From the NCBI RefSeq assembly GCF_049671045.1, contig NZ_JBATUH010000112.1, positions 1 to 62,927 of the forward strand: a DNA stretch of 62,927 bases. The letters are read 5' to 3'. The notes under the pieces were generated by a model. The model made no database searches. It saw only the letters and a program-made list of their open reading frames with translations, and had not been told where the DNA came from. Of this stretch, positions 16,749-24,524 are shown piece after piece (position 1 is the first letter of the stretch; each line of letters opens with the position of its first letter). The stretch comes from Parvibaculum sp049671045 (GTDB lineage: Bacteria; Pseudomonadota; Alphaproteobacteria; Parvibaculales; Parvibaculaceae). A program made the translations under genes and the position numbers.

Positions 16749-18155
16749 CTACTGGTCGAGAGCGGATTTCAGCGGTCCGGCGAGGAGACGAATCGCGGCC
16801 GATGCGACAAGGGCGATGAGCGCGATCATGAGGAAGAATTCGCTCTTCCCCATCGCGCTCCAGAAACCGCCGAGCCAGCCCGCGAGAAGATTGCCGGCGA
16901 AGCTCGTCGCAAGCCACAGCCCCATGAGAAGCGAGAGAATGGAGGCGGGCGCGATCTTCGAGACGAGAGAAAGACCGATGGGCGAGATGTAAAGCTCGCC
17001 GACGGTGATGATGACGAAATAGGCGAAAAGCCAGAGCCAGCCTGCCTTGCCGCCATCCCCGCCCGCCTGCCAGGCCGCGAATGCGAGGATCAGATTGGCG
17101 ATGGCGACGCCGAGGCAGCCAAGCGCCATCTTGGAAATCGTTGACGGCTCGCTCCCCTTCCGCGCCTGCCGCGCCCAGAGGCTCACGACGAGCGGCGTGA
17201 AGGCGAAGATCAGGAACGGATTGAAGGACTGGAACCACGTCGTCGGAATCTCTCCCTGCCAGAAGAGGAGATCGAGCGAGCGGTCCGTGAACCCGTCCGC
17301 CCAGAGAACGATCGTGTTGCCCTGCTGCTCATAGGTCGCCCAGAAGAAACTGACCGGCACGAAAAGGGCAAGCAGAACGGCAATGGCGCGCCAGTCTTCA
17401 CGGTCGAGCGGCCTTGCCTCCCGCCTTGCGGCGGCGATGCGCTCGCGGGGATCGGGCGGCAGATGGCGCTGGCCGTAAAGATAGATGACGAGACCGAAAA
17501 GCATGCCGATGCCTGCCGCGCCGAAGGCATAGTGCCAGCCGACCTTTTCGCCGAGCGTGCCGCAGACGAGCGGCGCCATGAACCCGCCGAGATTGATGCC
17601 GACATAGAAGATTGAATAGGCGCGGTCGCGGCGATGATCGCCCGGCGCATAGAGGCTGCCGACCTGCGTCGAGATATTGGGCTTGAAGGCGCCATTGGCG
17701 AGGATGAGTGTGAAGAGCGCGAGGAGGAAAAGCCCCTCGAACGCCATCATGAAATGACCCGCCGCCATGAGCGCTGCGCCGATGATGACCGTCCGGCGCT
17801 GACCGAGAAGCCGGTCGGCGACGAGCCCGCCGATGATCGGCGTGAGATAGACGAAGCCCGTATAGAGGCCGTAGATCTGCGAGGCGAGCGGCTGGGGGCC
17901 GAGCGGCCCGAGCACCCATTCGAGCGCCGCCCTGAGCGTCGCAAGCCCGACGACGCCTTCCGCCTGTCCCGGCAGCAGCAGATATTTGACCATGTAGAGG
18001 ACGAGGACGGCGCGCATCCCGTAATATGAGAAGCGCTCCCACATTTCCGTTCCGAACAGAAATGTGAGCCCCTTGGGATGGCCGAACAGATCGGCGGAGG
18101 AACGCCACTCGGCAGCCGGCTCCCCCGTGGCAGGCTCTGCGCTCATGGAGATCAT
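16749..18155 (-). CDS. Peptide MFS transporter (POT/PTR family)
   Basis: A 468-aa proton-coupled oligopeptide transporter with about 14 hydrophobic helices. The POT signature ExxERFSYYG (TEMWERFSYYGMRA) is in helix 1. The PTR2 motif lies at GQRRTVIIGAALMAAGHFMMA, GAFKPNISTQVG follows, and FYVGINLGGF is in helix 5. Family members import di- and tripeptides across the inner membrane. The ATG at 18155 is supported by GGGAG 4 nt upstream. Single gene, convergent with folE. Confidence 0.9.
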   Translation of the reverse strand: MISMSAEPATGEPAAEWRSSADLFGHPKGLTFLFGTEMWERFSYYGMRAVLVLYMVKYLLLPGQAEGVVGLATLRAALEWVLGPLGPQPLASQIYGLYTGFVYLTPIIGGLVADRLLGQRRTVIIGAALMAAGHFMMAFEGLFLLALFTLILANGAFKPNISTQVGSLYAPGDHRRDRAYSIFYVGINLGGFMAPLVCGTLGEKVGWHYAFGAAGIGMLFGLVIYLYGQRHLPPDPRERIAAARREARPLDREDWRAIAVLLALFVPVSFFWATYEQQGNTIVLWADGFTDRSLDLLFWQGEIPTTWFQSFNPFLIFAFTPLVVSLWARQARKGSEPSTISKMALGCLGVAIANLILAFAAWQAGGDGGKAGWLWLFAYFVIITVGELYISPIGLSLVSKIAPASILSLLMGLWLATSFAGNLLAGWLGGFWSAMGKSEFFLMIALIALVASAAIRLLAGPLKSALDQ

Positions 18156-18202
18156 TTTCTCCCGCGGCGCGCAAACATCAATCCCCAGGGATCAGCCCCG
18201 CC

Positions 18203-18802
18203 TCACTTCCCCCTGGCGGCGCTGACCGCGGCGGCGGCCGCCGCCATGGTCTTCTTCGCCTGCTGGACGGAAAGCCCCTGCTCGAGACGAAGCCGGCGCC
18301 ACGCATCGAGGCTCAGGAGCAGTTCGAGCGCCTCGAAGACTATGCGGTCCTTCCGCAGCTCGGGCGGCAGGGCTTCGCGCAGCATCGCGCGCTGCATCCG
18401 CGTCAGCAGCTCATGGTCCTCGCGCAGAAAGGCGGACCGGTGCTTGTGCACATCGGCGGCGATCTGGAACGGCATGATCTTCTCGAACACCTGCGCGCGC
18501 CGCTCGACGATCGCATCGAGGCGCGCCGGCCAGCCGCCCTCGGGCCATGGCCTGTTCATCACGGGCTCGATTTCCGCGCGCATCATTTCGGACAGCTCGC
18601 GATAGAGGCTGTCCATATCGTCGAAATGCCGGAATACCGTCCGTAGGCCGACATTCGCCCGCGCCGACACTTCCTCTGCGCCCGGCGAGATATTGCCCTC
18701 GCGCACGAGTTCGAGCATGGCCTCGACGATCCGGCGGCGGTTCTCCTGCCCGCGCAGCCGCCGCCCATCCATGCCTGCTTCGATTTTTCCGGTTCGCGCC
18801 AT
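18203..18802 (-). CDS. TetR/AcrR-family transcriptional regulator
   Basis: A 199-aa repressor. The N-terminal HTH (residues about 15-60) reads RRRIVEAMLELVREGN...SARANVGLRTVFRHFDDMDSLY, a TetR helix-turn-helix; the C-terminal ligand domain is helical and unassigned. The start at 18802 (MARTGK) has GGAAGG close upstream; a start 12 nt earlier is also possible. It follows, on the same strand, the DUF1330 and haloalkane dehalogenase genes and is a natural candidate to bind the TGACA-N7-TGTCA palindrome at 20292-20308. That pairing is inference. Confidence 0.85.
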   Translation of the reverse strand: MARTGKIEAGMDGRRLRGQENRRRIVEAMLELVREGNISPGAEEVSARANVGLRTVFRHFDDMDSLYRELSEMMRAEIEPVMNRPWPEGGWPARLDAIVERRAQVFEKIMPFQIAADVHKHRSAFLREDHELLTRMQRAMLREALPPELRKDRIVFEALELLLSLDAWRRLRLEQGLSVQQAKKTMAAAAAAVSAARGK

Positions 18803-18911
18803 CGGCCCTTCCATGGAGATAAGCCCTGATGGTTATGCCGCCCGCTGACAGGAAAGAAAAGGCCGCGCCTTGCCCGCCCGCGAGAAAGCGGGGAGCGGAC
18901 GGCCCCCGTCC

Positions 18912-19331
18912 CTAGACGTGATCCTCAAGCAGCGTCGAGCGGATGAGGAGCTGGCCCGCAAGGCCCGCCTCCCGATGCTTGCCGAGCGCAAGAACCTCCG
19001 GCGACGTCGCGATGGCGAAAAAGGCCGCCGCCGAGGGATATTCGACGAGCGCCACCATGTCCCAAAGTTCCTCCACCTGGCCGATGACGGTGCTGTTCAG
19101 CGCCGCCGAGATGAGGAAGCGCCCGCCCGCCGCTTCCACGATCCGGCGCATTTCCACGCCGTAGCGCATATAGGCTTCACGCCCGCTGATCCTTTCCGTG
19201 CCGCCATCCTTGTACTCGGCGACATCGCGGAACTTCAGCAGGTTGACCATGACGATGGGCGCGGGATCGGTCGATCCCGCAAGCTCCATCAGCTTCTCCC
19301 GCTCCGGATAGACGGCGATTTCGTATTTCAT
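18912..19331 (-). CDS. DUF1330 family protein
   Basis: A 139-aa protein of the DUF1330 dimeric alpha-beta-barrel type. The family pattern is visible in PIVMVNLLKFRDVAEY, AYMRYGVEMRRIVEAAGG and MVALVEYPSAAAFFAIATSPE. Such proteins resemble monooxygenase/EthD-like ferredoxin folds, but a reaction is not known. It lies 12 nt downstream of the haloalkane dehalogenase gene and shares its direction, so it is probably cotranscribed and may support catabolism of the same substrate. Confidence 0.8.
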   Translation of the reverse strand: MKYEIAVYPEREKLMELAGSTDPAPIVMVNLLKFRDVAEYKDGGTERISGREAYMRYGVEMRRIVEAAGGRFLISAALNSTVIGQVEELWDMVALVEYPSAAAFFAIATSPEVLALGKHREAGLAGQLLIRSTLLEDHV

Positions 19332-19343
19332 GTGCCCTCCCCC

Positions 19344-20249
19344 TCAGGCCGTTTTGCGAATGAGGCCATCAATCACATCGACAAGCTCAGCCGGCTTGTC
19401 TTCCTGGAGGAAATGCCCTCCCCCGGCGATTGTCACATGGGCCTGCCCTTTCGCGCCCGGCACCCGCTCCCGGAAGACGCGCTCGCCGCCCGCCGTCACC
19501 GGATCGCCATCGCTGAAGGCGGTGAGGAAGGGCTTGTCGAAACGCTCCAGAACCTTCCACGCCGCCTTGTTCTCCTCGACCGAGCCATGTTCCGGCGTGA
19601 TCGGGACGAGCGCCGGAAAGGCCCGCGCGCCCGCCTTGTAGGCCTCCTCCGGGAAGGGCGCGAGATAGGCGGCCTTCTCCGCCTGATCGAGCCCGCGCTT
19701 CGTCCCCATGCTGACGATCTCGCCGATGGGAAGCTCGGGCACGGTCTGGCTGAAATCGAGCCACTGCTTGAAGGCTTCCGTCCAGCCCGTGCCGGTCGGC
19801 AGGCCCGTATTCGCCACGACGACGCGCGCGAAACGGTCCGGGAAGGCGGCGACGAGACGCAGCCCGATAAGGCCCCCCCAATCCTGACAGAAGAGCGTGA
19901 CGCCCCTGAGATCGAGCCCGGTGAGCCAGTCGCTCATCCATTTCACATGGCGCTCGTAGGTATAGTCGGCGACCTCTTCCGGCTTGTCCGAGCGGCCGAA
20001 ACCGACGAGATCGGGCGCCAGCACCCGGTGGCCGCGCGCTGCGAGCGCGGGGATCATGTGGCGATAGAGATAGGACCATGAAGGCTCGCCATGCATGAGA
20101 AGAACAGGCGCCGCCGCTTTCGGCCCCTCATCGACCGTGTGAACCCGCAGCACCGTCCCGTCCGCATCCTTCACGTCGAAGTAGTTGGGCGAAAAGGGAA
20201 ATCCCGGCAGATTCGCAAAACACGCGTCCGGCGTTCTCAGCACTCTCAT
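19344..20249 (-). CDS. Haloalkane dehalogenase (HLD-I / DhmA type alpha/beta hydrolase)
   Basis: A 301-aa alpha/beta hydrolase that splits carbon-halogen bonds hydrolytically. The nucleophile Asp123 and halide-binding Trp124 are in FCQDWGGLIGLR, the oxyanion-hole HGEPSWSYLYR motif is at 53-63, and the catalytic His279 is in GGGHFLQED. A nucleophile Asp followed by Trp distinguishes dehalogenases from epoxide hydrolases or esterases. The start at 20249 (MRVLRTPDACFANLPGFPF) matches the usual N-terminus and has GAAGGAGAC upstream. First gene of an operon with DUF1330 and TetR genes. Confidence 0.9.
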   Translation of the reverse strand: MRVLRTPDACFANLPGFPFSPNYFDVKDADGTVLRVHTVDEGPKAAAPVLLMHGEPSWSYLYRHMIPALAARGHRVLAPDLVGFGRSDKPEEVADYTYERHVKWMSDWLTGLDLRGVTLFCQDWGGLIGLRLVAAFPDRFARVVVANTGLPTGTGWTEAFKQWLDFSQTVPELPIGEIVSMGTKRGLDQAEKAAYLAPFPEEAYKAGARAFPALVPITPEHGSVEENKAAWKVLERFDKPFLTAFSDGDPVTAGGERVFRERVPGAKGQAHVTIAGGGHFLQEDKPAELVDVIDGLIRKTA

Positions 20250-20285
20250 GGCGTCTCCTTCGGAAGGGCGTTCTGGCCCATGCCT

Positions 20286-20317
20286 ATATATTGACATTGA
20301 TCGTGTCACTATATAAA
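20286..20317. promoter_or_regulatory. Divergent promoter with TetR-type operator
   Basis: The interval between the dehalogenase and the HCCA-isomerase-like gene holds the palindrome TGACA-N7-TGTCA (20292-20296 and 20304-20308), framed by TATATA on both sides (20286-20291 and 20310-20315). TTGACA at 20291-20296 can act as a -35 for the plus strand, and TATATA as a -10 for either direction. A repressor bound here would block both operons; the TetR gene at 18203 is the obvious candidate. Confidence 0.6.
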
Positions 20318-20351
20318 CCGGTGCGTCAAGGGCGATGAGATGAGGACCGGC

Positions 20352-21668
20352 ATGAAAGCTCTGATCGGCCGCGCGGGAAGCTCTCTTCTGACGAGCCGGG
20401 CGCTGCGCAATTCGCGCCGCGCCTTCCACGCGCTTTCGCGCAATCTGCGCGGCGACAAACCCACCATCCATTATTTCCATCAGGCCGACGATCCCTACAG
20501 CCACGTCGCGGCGCAGATGCTCGCGCCCCTTCTCGCGCGCTACGATGTCGCCTTCACGCCCTGGATCGTTCCGCCTCCCGACGATGCCGCCGCGCCGGAG
20601 CGCGAGAGGCTGCGGCGCTATGCGCTGAGGGATGCGCCGCGCCTTGCCCGCGAATATGGCCTCGAATTTCCGCCGGCTGACGCATTGCCCGCGGGGGACA
20701 TCGTGGCGGCCTGCAACGCGGTTCTCGCCCGCGCCGTGGCGAGCGGCCGGTTCGCGGAACTGGCGGCCGATGCGGGGCGCGCATTATGGGCGGGCGACAG
20801 GGCGGCGCTCGACCGGCTCGGCGAAACGGCGGGCCGCGCCGATCCGGCTTCGCTCGCCTCGGCGCTCGCGGCGGGCGGCAGGGAAAGGCGGCGGCGCGGA
20901 CATTATCTCGGCGCCATGTTCTGTTTCGAGGGCGAGTGGTATTGGGGCGTCGACCGCCTCAACCATCTCGAGGAAAGGCTGAGCGGCCTCGGTCTCGACC
21001 GCGCGCCGAAGGGAACGCCGCCACTCGCGCCCTATCGCGGGCTGAAGCTCCTGCCTCGCCCGCAAGGCGGCGCACGGCCCGTGATCGACTACTGGTTTTC
21101 CTTCCGCAGCCCCTATTCGTGCATTTCCTTCCCACGGATGAGGCAGATCGCCCGGCATTACGATGCCGAATTGCGCCTCCGCTTCATTCTGCCCATGGTG
21201 ATGCGCGGCCTGCCGGTGCCCCGCGTCAAGCGCTTCTACATCATGCTCGACACGAAGCGCGAGGCCGAACGCGCGGCGACGCCCTTCGGCAAATCGGTCG
21301 ATCCGGTGGGCGCCGGCGCCGAGCGCGCGCTCGCCGTTCTTCACCATGCCGTGAAATGCGGCCGGGGCGAGGAATTCGTGGAACTCGGGATGCGTGCCGC
21401 CTTCGCCGATGGCATCGACCTCGCCTCCGATGAAGGGCTGATGGATGTCGCCCGCCGCGCGGGCCTCGACGCCGAAACGGTGAAGGCAGCCCTCGCCGAT
21501 GAAAGCTGGCGCGAGGTGGCGGAGGAAAATCGCAAGGCGCTTTTCGACGCGGGCCTCTGGGGCGCGCCGAGCTTTCGCGTCGACGGCCTGCCCGCGCATT
21601 GGGGCCAGGATCGTTTCTGGGCGCTGGAAGAAGACATCATCGAAGCCATGAAAGGACGCGCTCCATGA
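20352..21668 (+). CDS. Tandem DsbA-fold protein, 2-hydroxychromene-2-carboxylate isomerase family
   Basis: A 438-aa protein of two thioredoxin/DsbA-fold (kappa-GST/HCCA isomerase) halves. The first (about residues 35-225) starts TIHYFHQADDPYSHVAAQML; the second (about 240-435) starts IDYWFSFRSPYSCISFPRMR, where the SPYS motif corresponds to the catalytic Ser/glutathione site of HCCA isomerases. Single-domain relatives act in naphthalene-type ring degradation with glutathione. The ATG at 20352 has GAGG 6 nt upstream; an ATG at 20340 is an alternative. Its stop overlaps the start of the sulfatase gene (ATGA), so the two are coupled. Substrate unknown. Confidence 0.8.
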   Translation: MKALIGRAGSSLLTSRALRNSRRAFHALSRNLRGDKPTIHYFHQADDPYSHVAAQMLAPLLARYDVAFTPWIVPPPDDAAAPERERLRRYALRDAPRLAREYGLEFPPADALPAGDIVAACNAVLARAVASGRFAELAADAGRALWAGDRAALDRLGETAGRADPASLASALAAGGRERRRRGHYLGAMFCFEGEWYWGVDRLNHLEERLSGLGLDRAPKGTPPLAPYRGLKLLPRPQGGARPVIDYWFSFRSPYSCISFPRMRQIARHYDAELRLRFILPMVMRGLPVPRVKRFYIMLDTKREAERAATPFGKSVDPVGAGAERALAVLHHAVKCGRGEEFVELGMRAAFADGIDLASDEGLMDVARRAGLDAETVKAALADESWREVAEENRKALFDAGLWGAPSFRVDGLPAHWGQDRFWALEEDIIEAMKGRAP

Positions 21669-23401
21669 GCGACAGCACGGGAAACGGCTGGAAGCCCACG
21701 CGCCGCCAGCTTGTCGGCACCGGCATGGCGGCGCTCGCGGCCGTTCAGGCAGGCCCCGTTCTCGCCGCACCGGCGATTGCCGGACGCAAGCGCCCCAACA
21801 TCCTTTTCGTGATGACCGATCAGGAGCGCTCCGCGACGACGCTGCCTTCGGGCCTCGATCTCCCCGCGCATGAATGGATCGGCGAGCGCGGCACTTTCTT
21901 TGCGAAATACAACGTCAACACCACGCCCTGCTCGCCCTCGCGCTCGGTCGCTTATTTCGGGCGGCACACGCAGCAGACGGACATGGTGGTGAATGACGGC
22001 GCGCCGCCCTTCCCCCGCCTCAACGGCAAGCTCCGCTCCATCGGGCACCATCTGCGCGATCTCGGCTACTACACGGCCTATAAGGGCAAATGGCACCTGA
22101 GCGACATTCCCCATGCCGCGCAGCTCGGCTACGGCCCCTATATCAAGACCGACCGCTCGCTCGAGCCCTATGGCTTCAGCGACTACAACATCGACGGCGA
22201 TCCGCATGGCAAGGTGTGGGACGGCTATCGCTATGACGGGCCGACGGTAAGCTCCGCGATCCAGTGGCTCGACGAGGTGGCGCGCAAGCTCCCCGCCGAA
22301 CAGCCCTGGTTCCTCGCCGTCAATCTCGTGAACCCGCACGACATCTGCTTCTTCGAGGCATGGCAGGGCCAGACGGCGACGCGCGGCAACCCGGATGTGC
22401 TCTCCCCGCTCGCGCCGGCGCCCGCGAGCGAGATCTATGACCGCGACTGGAGCGACCTGCCCCTTCCCGCGAGCTTCTATCGAAAGCCCGCCGAGGGCGA
22501 ACCCTGGGCGGTGAACTCCTACCGCAAGGTCTGCGACCTCACCTATGGCGCGATGCCCGATGACGAGCGCGTCTGGCGCAGGAACCAGAGCTATTATTTC
22601 AACTGCATCCGCGATGCGAGCTACAAGGTGCGCCGCCTCTTCTCCGCGCTCGAGACGCTCGGCCTCGCTGATGACACGATTGTCGTGCTCACCGCCGATC
22701 ATGGCGAGATGGCAGGCGCCCAGCGCCTGCGCCAGAAAGGCCCGGTGATCTTCAAGGAGAACGTAGCGGTCCCGCTCTATATCAGCCATCCCGACGCGCG
22801 GAAGGCGCGCACCGTCGACAGCCTCGGCAGCACCGTCGACCTCTTGCCCACGCTTTACGAATTCGCGGGCGGCAAGCCAGGCGAACTCGAAGACCCGCTC
22901 GGCAAGCTGCCCGGCGTGAGCCTTGCCAATGCGCTCACCGGCGGGCGCACGGAGCGCGACGAGCGCGGCGCCTTCTACAATTACGGCGTGCCCTTCTATA
23001 TCGACCCGCAGATGATCGAAGGCATGATGCGCAATGCCCGCACACCTTCAGCCTGGACGATGCTGATCGAGTCGCTGAAGCTCGGCCATCTCGGGCCCTC
23101 GCGGACCAATCGCGGCCTCCACAGGGGCGTGTTCGACGGGCGCTACAAGTTCGCGCGCTTCTTCGGGCTCGGCGAGCATCACATGCCGAGGGACTGGGAG
23201 ACGCTTCGCGCGCATAACGATCTGGCGCTTTATGACACCGCGACTGACCCCGACGAGCTTCAGAACCTCGCGCTGGAGCCCGAGGCGCATAAGGAACTCA
23301 TCCTCGCGCTCAACGCCAGGACGAACGCGCTGATCGAAACGGAGGTCGGCCGCGACGAGGGGCAGGAATTCGTGGGCCCCGGCTGGCTCTATCGCCTCTG
23401 A
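21665..23401 (+). CDS. Tat-exported sulfatase (type I, formylglycine)
   Basis: A 578-aa arylsulfatase-family hydrolase. A twin-arginine signal (TRRQLVGTGMAALAA, Arg13-Arg14) and a cleavage region near residue 36 (VLAAPAIA) predict periplasmic export of the folded enzyme. The canonical CxPxR motif, CSPSR at 89-93, supplies the Cys converted to formylglycine; metal ligands are visible in FVMTDQERSATT and VVLTADHGEM. It hydrolyses an unknown sulfate ester. Translationally coupled to the HCCA-isomerase-like gene, suggesting one catabolic route. No sulfatase-maturing enzyme is in the window. Confidence 0.9.
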   Translation: MSDSTGNGWKPTRRQLVGTGMAALAAVQAGPVLAAPAIAGRKRPNILFVMTDQERSATTLPSGLDLPAHEWIGERGTFFAKYNVNTTPCSPSRSVAYFGRHTQQTDMVVNDGAPPFPRLNGKLRSIGHHLRDLGYYTAYKGKWHLSDIPHAAQLGYGPYIKTDRSLEPYGFSDYNIDGDPHGKVWDGYRYDGPTVSSAIQWLDEVARKLPAEQPWFLAVNLVNPHDICFFEAWQGQTATRGNPDVLSPLAPAPASEIYDRDWSDLPLPASFYRKPAEGEPWAVNSYRKVCDLTYGAMPDDERVWRRNQSYYFNCIRDASYKVRRLFSALETLGLADDTIVVLTADHGEMAGAQRLRQKGPVIFKENVAVPLYISHPDARKARTVDSLGSTVDLLPTLYEFAGGKPGELEDPLGKLPGVSLANALTGGRTERDERGAFYNYGVPFYIDPQMIEGMMRNARTPSAWTMLIESLKLGHLGPSRTNRGLHRGVFDGRYKFARFFGLGEHHMPRDWETLRAHNDLALYDTATDPDELQNLALEPEAHKELILALNARTNALIETEVGRDEGQEFVGPGWLYRL

Positions 23402-23448
23402 CCGGGCGCCTTCCCATCGGGCGCGCGGACCGGAGGCGACGCTCCGTC

Positions 23449-24480
23449 TCAGGCGGTGAAGAGCCGCTCGCAGCCCGTGCCCGCGAGGATCCGGTCGACA
23501 TCGGCGCGATCGGCCGCCCTCAGCACCGCATATTTCTCGCGCAACCATTGCAGGCACTTGCCCTGATAGGGGAAGGGCTGCTGCACCCAGGCCTGCCCGT
23601 CGATCTCGGTGCGGACCTCCGCGCTGCCCGAGGCGAGCGCGGCCGCGTTGGCAAGAAGCGCCGGCACATAGACCCGGCCGACTTCCTTGAGGAGCGCCCG
23701 GAGCGTGCCCGGAATGTCGTCGCGCGCCATCCAGTCGCTCTCGGCGGGATCGAGACCTGACAGATCCTCCACCACATCGACCCAGGCGAATACGCGCGGC
23801 GCGCGCGCAAGCGTCACCTCCATCGGAGTCGGGTCGAAATGGGTGAGCTGCGTCAACTGGCCGTAGAAACCGAAATCCGACGCGCCCGGACGACGGCCCA
23901 TGAGGAAGGGCCGCTGCTCGAGATGCGCCTTGAAGGCGTCGAGAACGCGCTTGTAGCTTGCCTCGATGACGGGCGCAGTCGTGTCGTTCGAGCCGACGAC
24001 ATAGAGGCGCGAAATCTGCCGCTCGGCGAAGATCTCGCCCATCTTAAGCGCCTCCGCTTCCGGCGCCGTCAGATCGCGCCAGCGCGGCAGGATCGCCGCC
24101 GCGCGCTCGATGTCCGGCTTGTAGTACCAGCGATAATGGAACATGGCCTTCGTCAGCCATTCATCGCCGAAATCCTCGAGCAGATAGTCGAGAAACTCGA
24201 CCACCGGATCGGCGGGCACGACGCGGCGCTGCGGGAACGCCGCCTCGAAGCGGCGGATGAGCGGGGTCGAGTCGACCACGGCCTCCACCTCGCCCCGCTC
24301 GTTCGGCAGATAGAAGGTCGGCAGGAGTTGCACCTTGGGCCTCGGCAGGCCGCGCTTCTCCGGCGCGTCGCCCTGAAGGAACTCATAGGGAATGTGCCTG
24401 TAGCGAAGCACGGCCAGCATCTTGCGCGTATAGGGCGAGCCGGGCGCGCCGCGCAGAAGCAGTGGTGTGGGCAACGACAT
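23449..24480 (-). CDS. Glutathione S-transferase family protein
   Basis: A 343-aa protein with an N-terminal thioredoxin-like GST domain (residues 5-90: LLLRGAPGSPYTRKMLAVLRYRHIPYEF, then PTFYLPN and the VDSTPLIRRFE glutathione-binding turn) and an all-helical C-terminal domain of about 240 residues. This is longer than a usual GST (about 210 aa), so the C-terminal half may carry extra function. It follows the arylsulfatase gene by 44 nt on the same strand, placing it in that operon. The substrate is unknown; detoxification or ring cleavage of a released phenol is possible. Confidence 0.8.
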   Translation of the reverse strand: MSLPTPLLLRGAPGSPYTRKMLAVLRYRHIPYEFLQGDAPEKRGLPRPKVQLLPTFYLPNERGEVEAVVDSTPLIRRFEAAFPQRRVVPADPVVEFLDYLLEDFGDEWLTKAMFHYRWYYKPDIERAAAILPRWRDLTAPEAEALKMGEIFAERQISRLYVVGSNDTTAPVIEASYKRVLDAFKAHLEQRPFLMGRRPGASDFGFYGQLTQLTHFDPTPMEVTLARAPRVFAWVDVVEDLSGLDPAESDWMARDDIPGTLRALLKEVGRVYVPALLANAAALASGSAEVRTEIDGQAWVQQPFPYQGKCLQWLREKYAVLRAADRADVDRILAGTGCERLFTA

Positions 24481-24524
24481 GAATGACCTCCCCGAAATGT
24501 CGGTTCTTCCGTGATGCGTCGATA

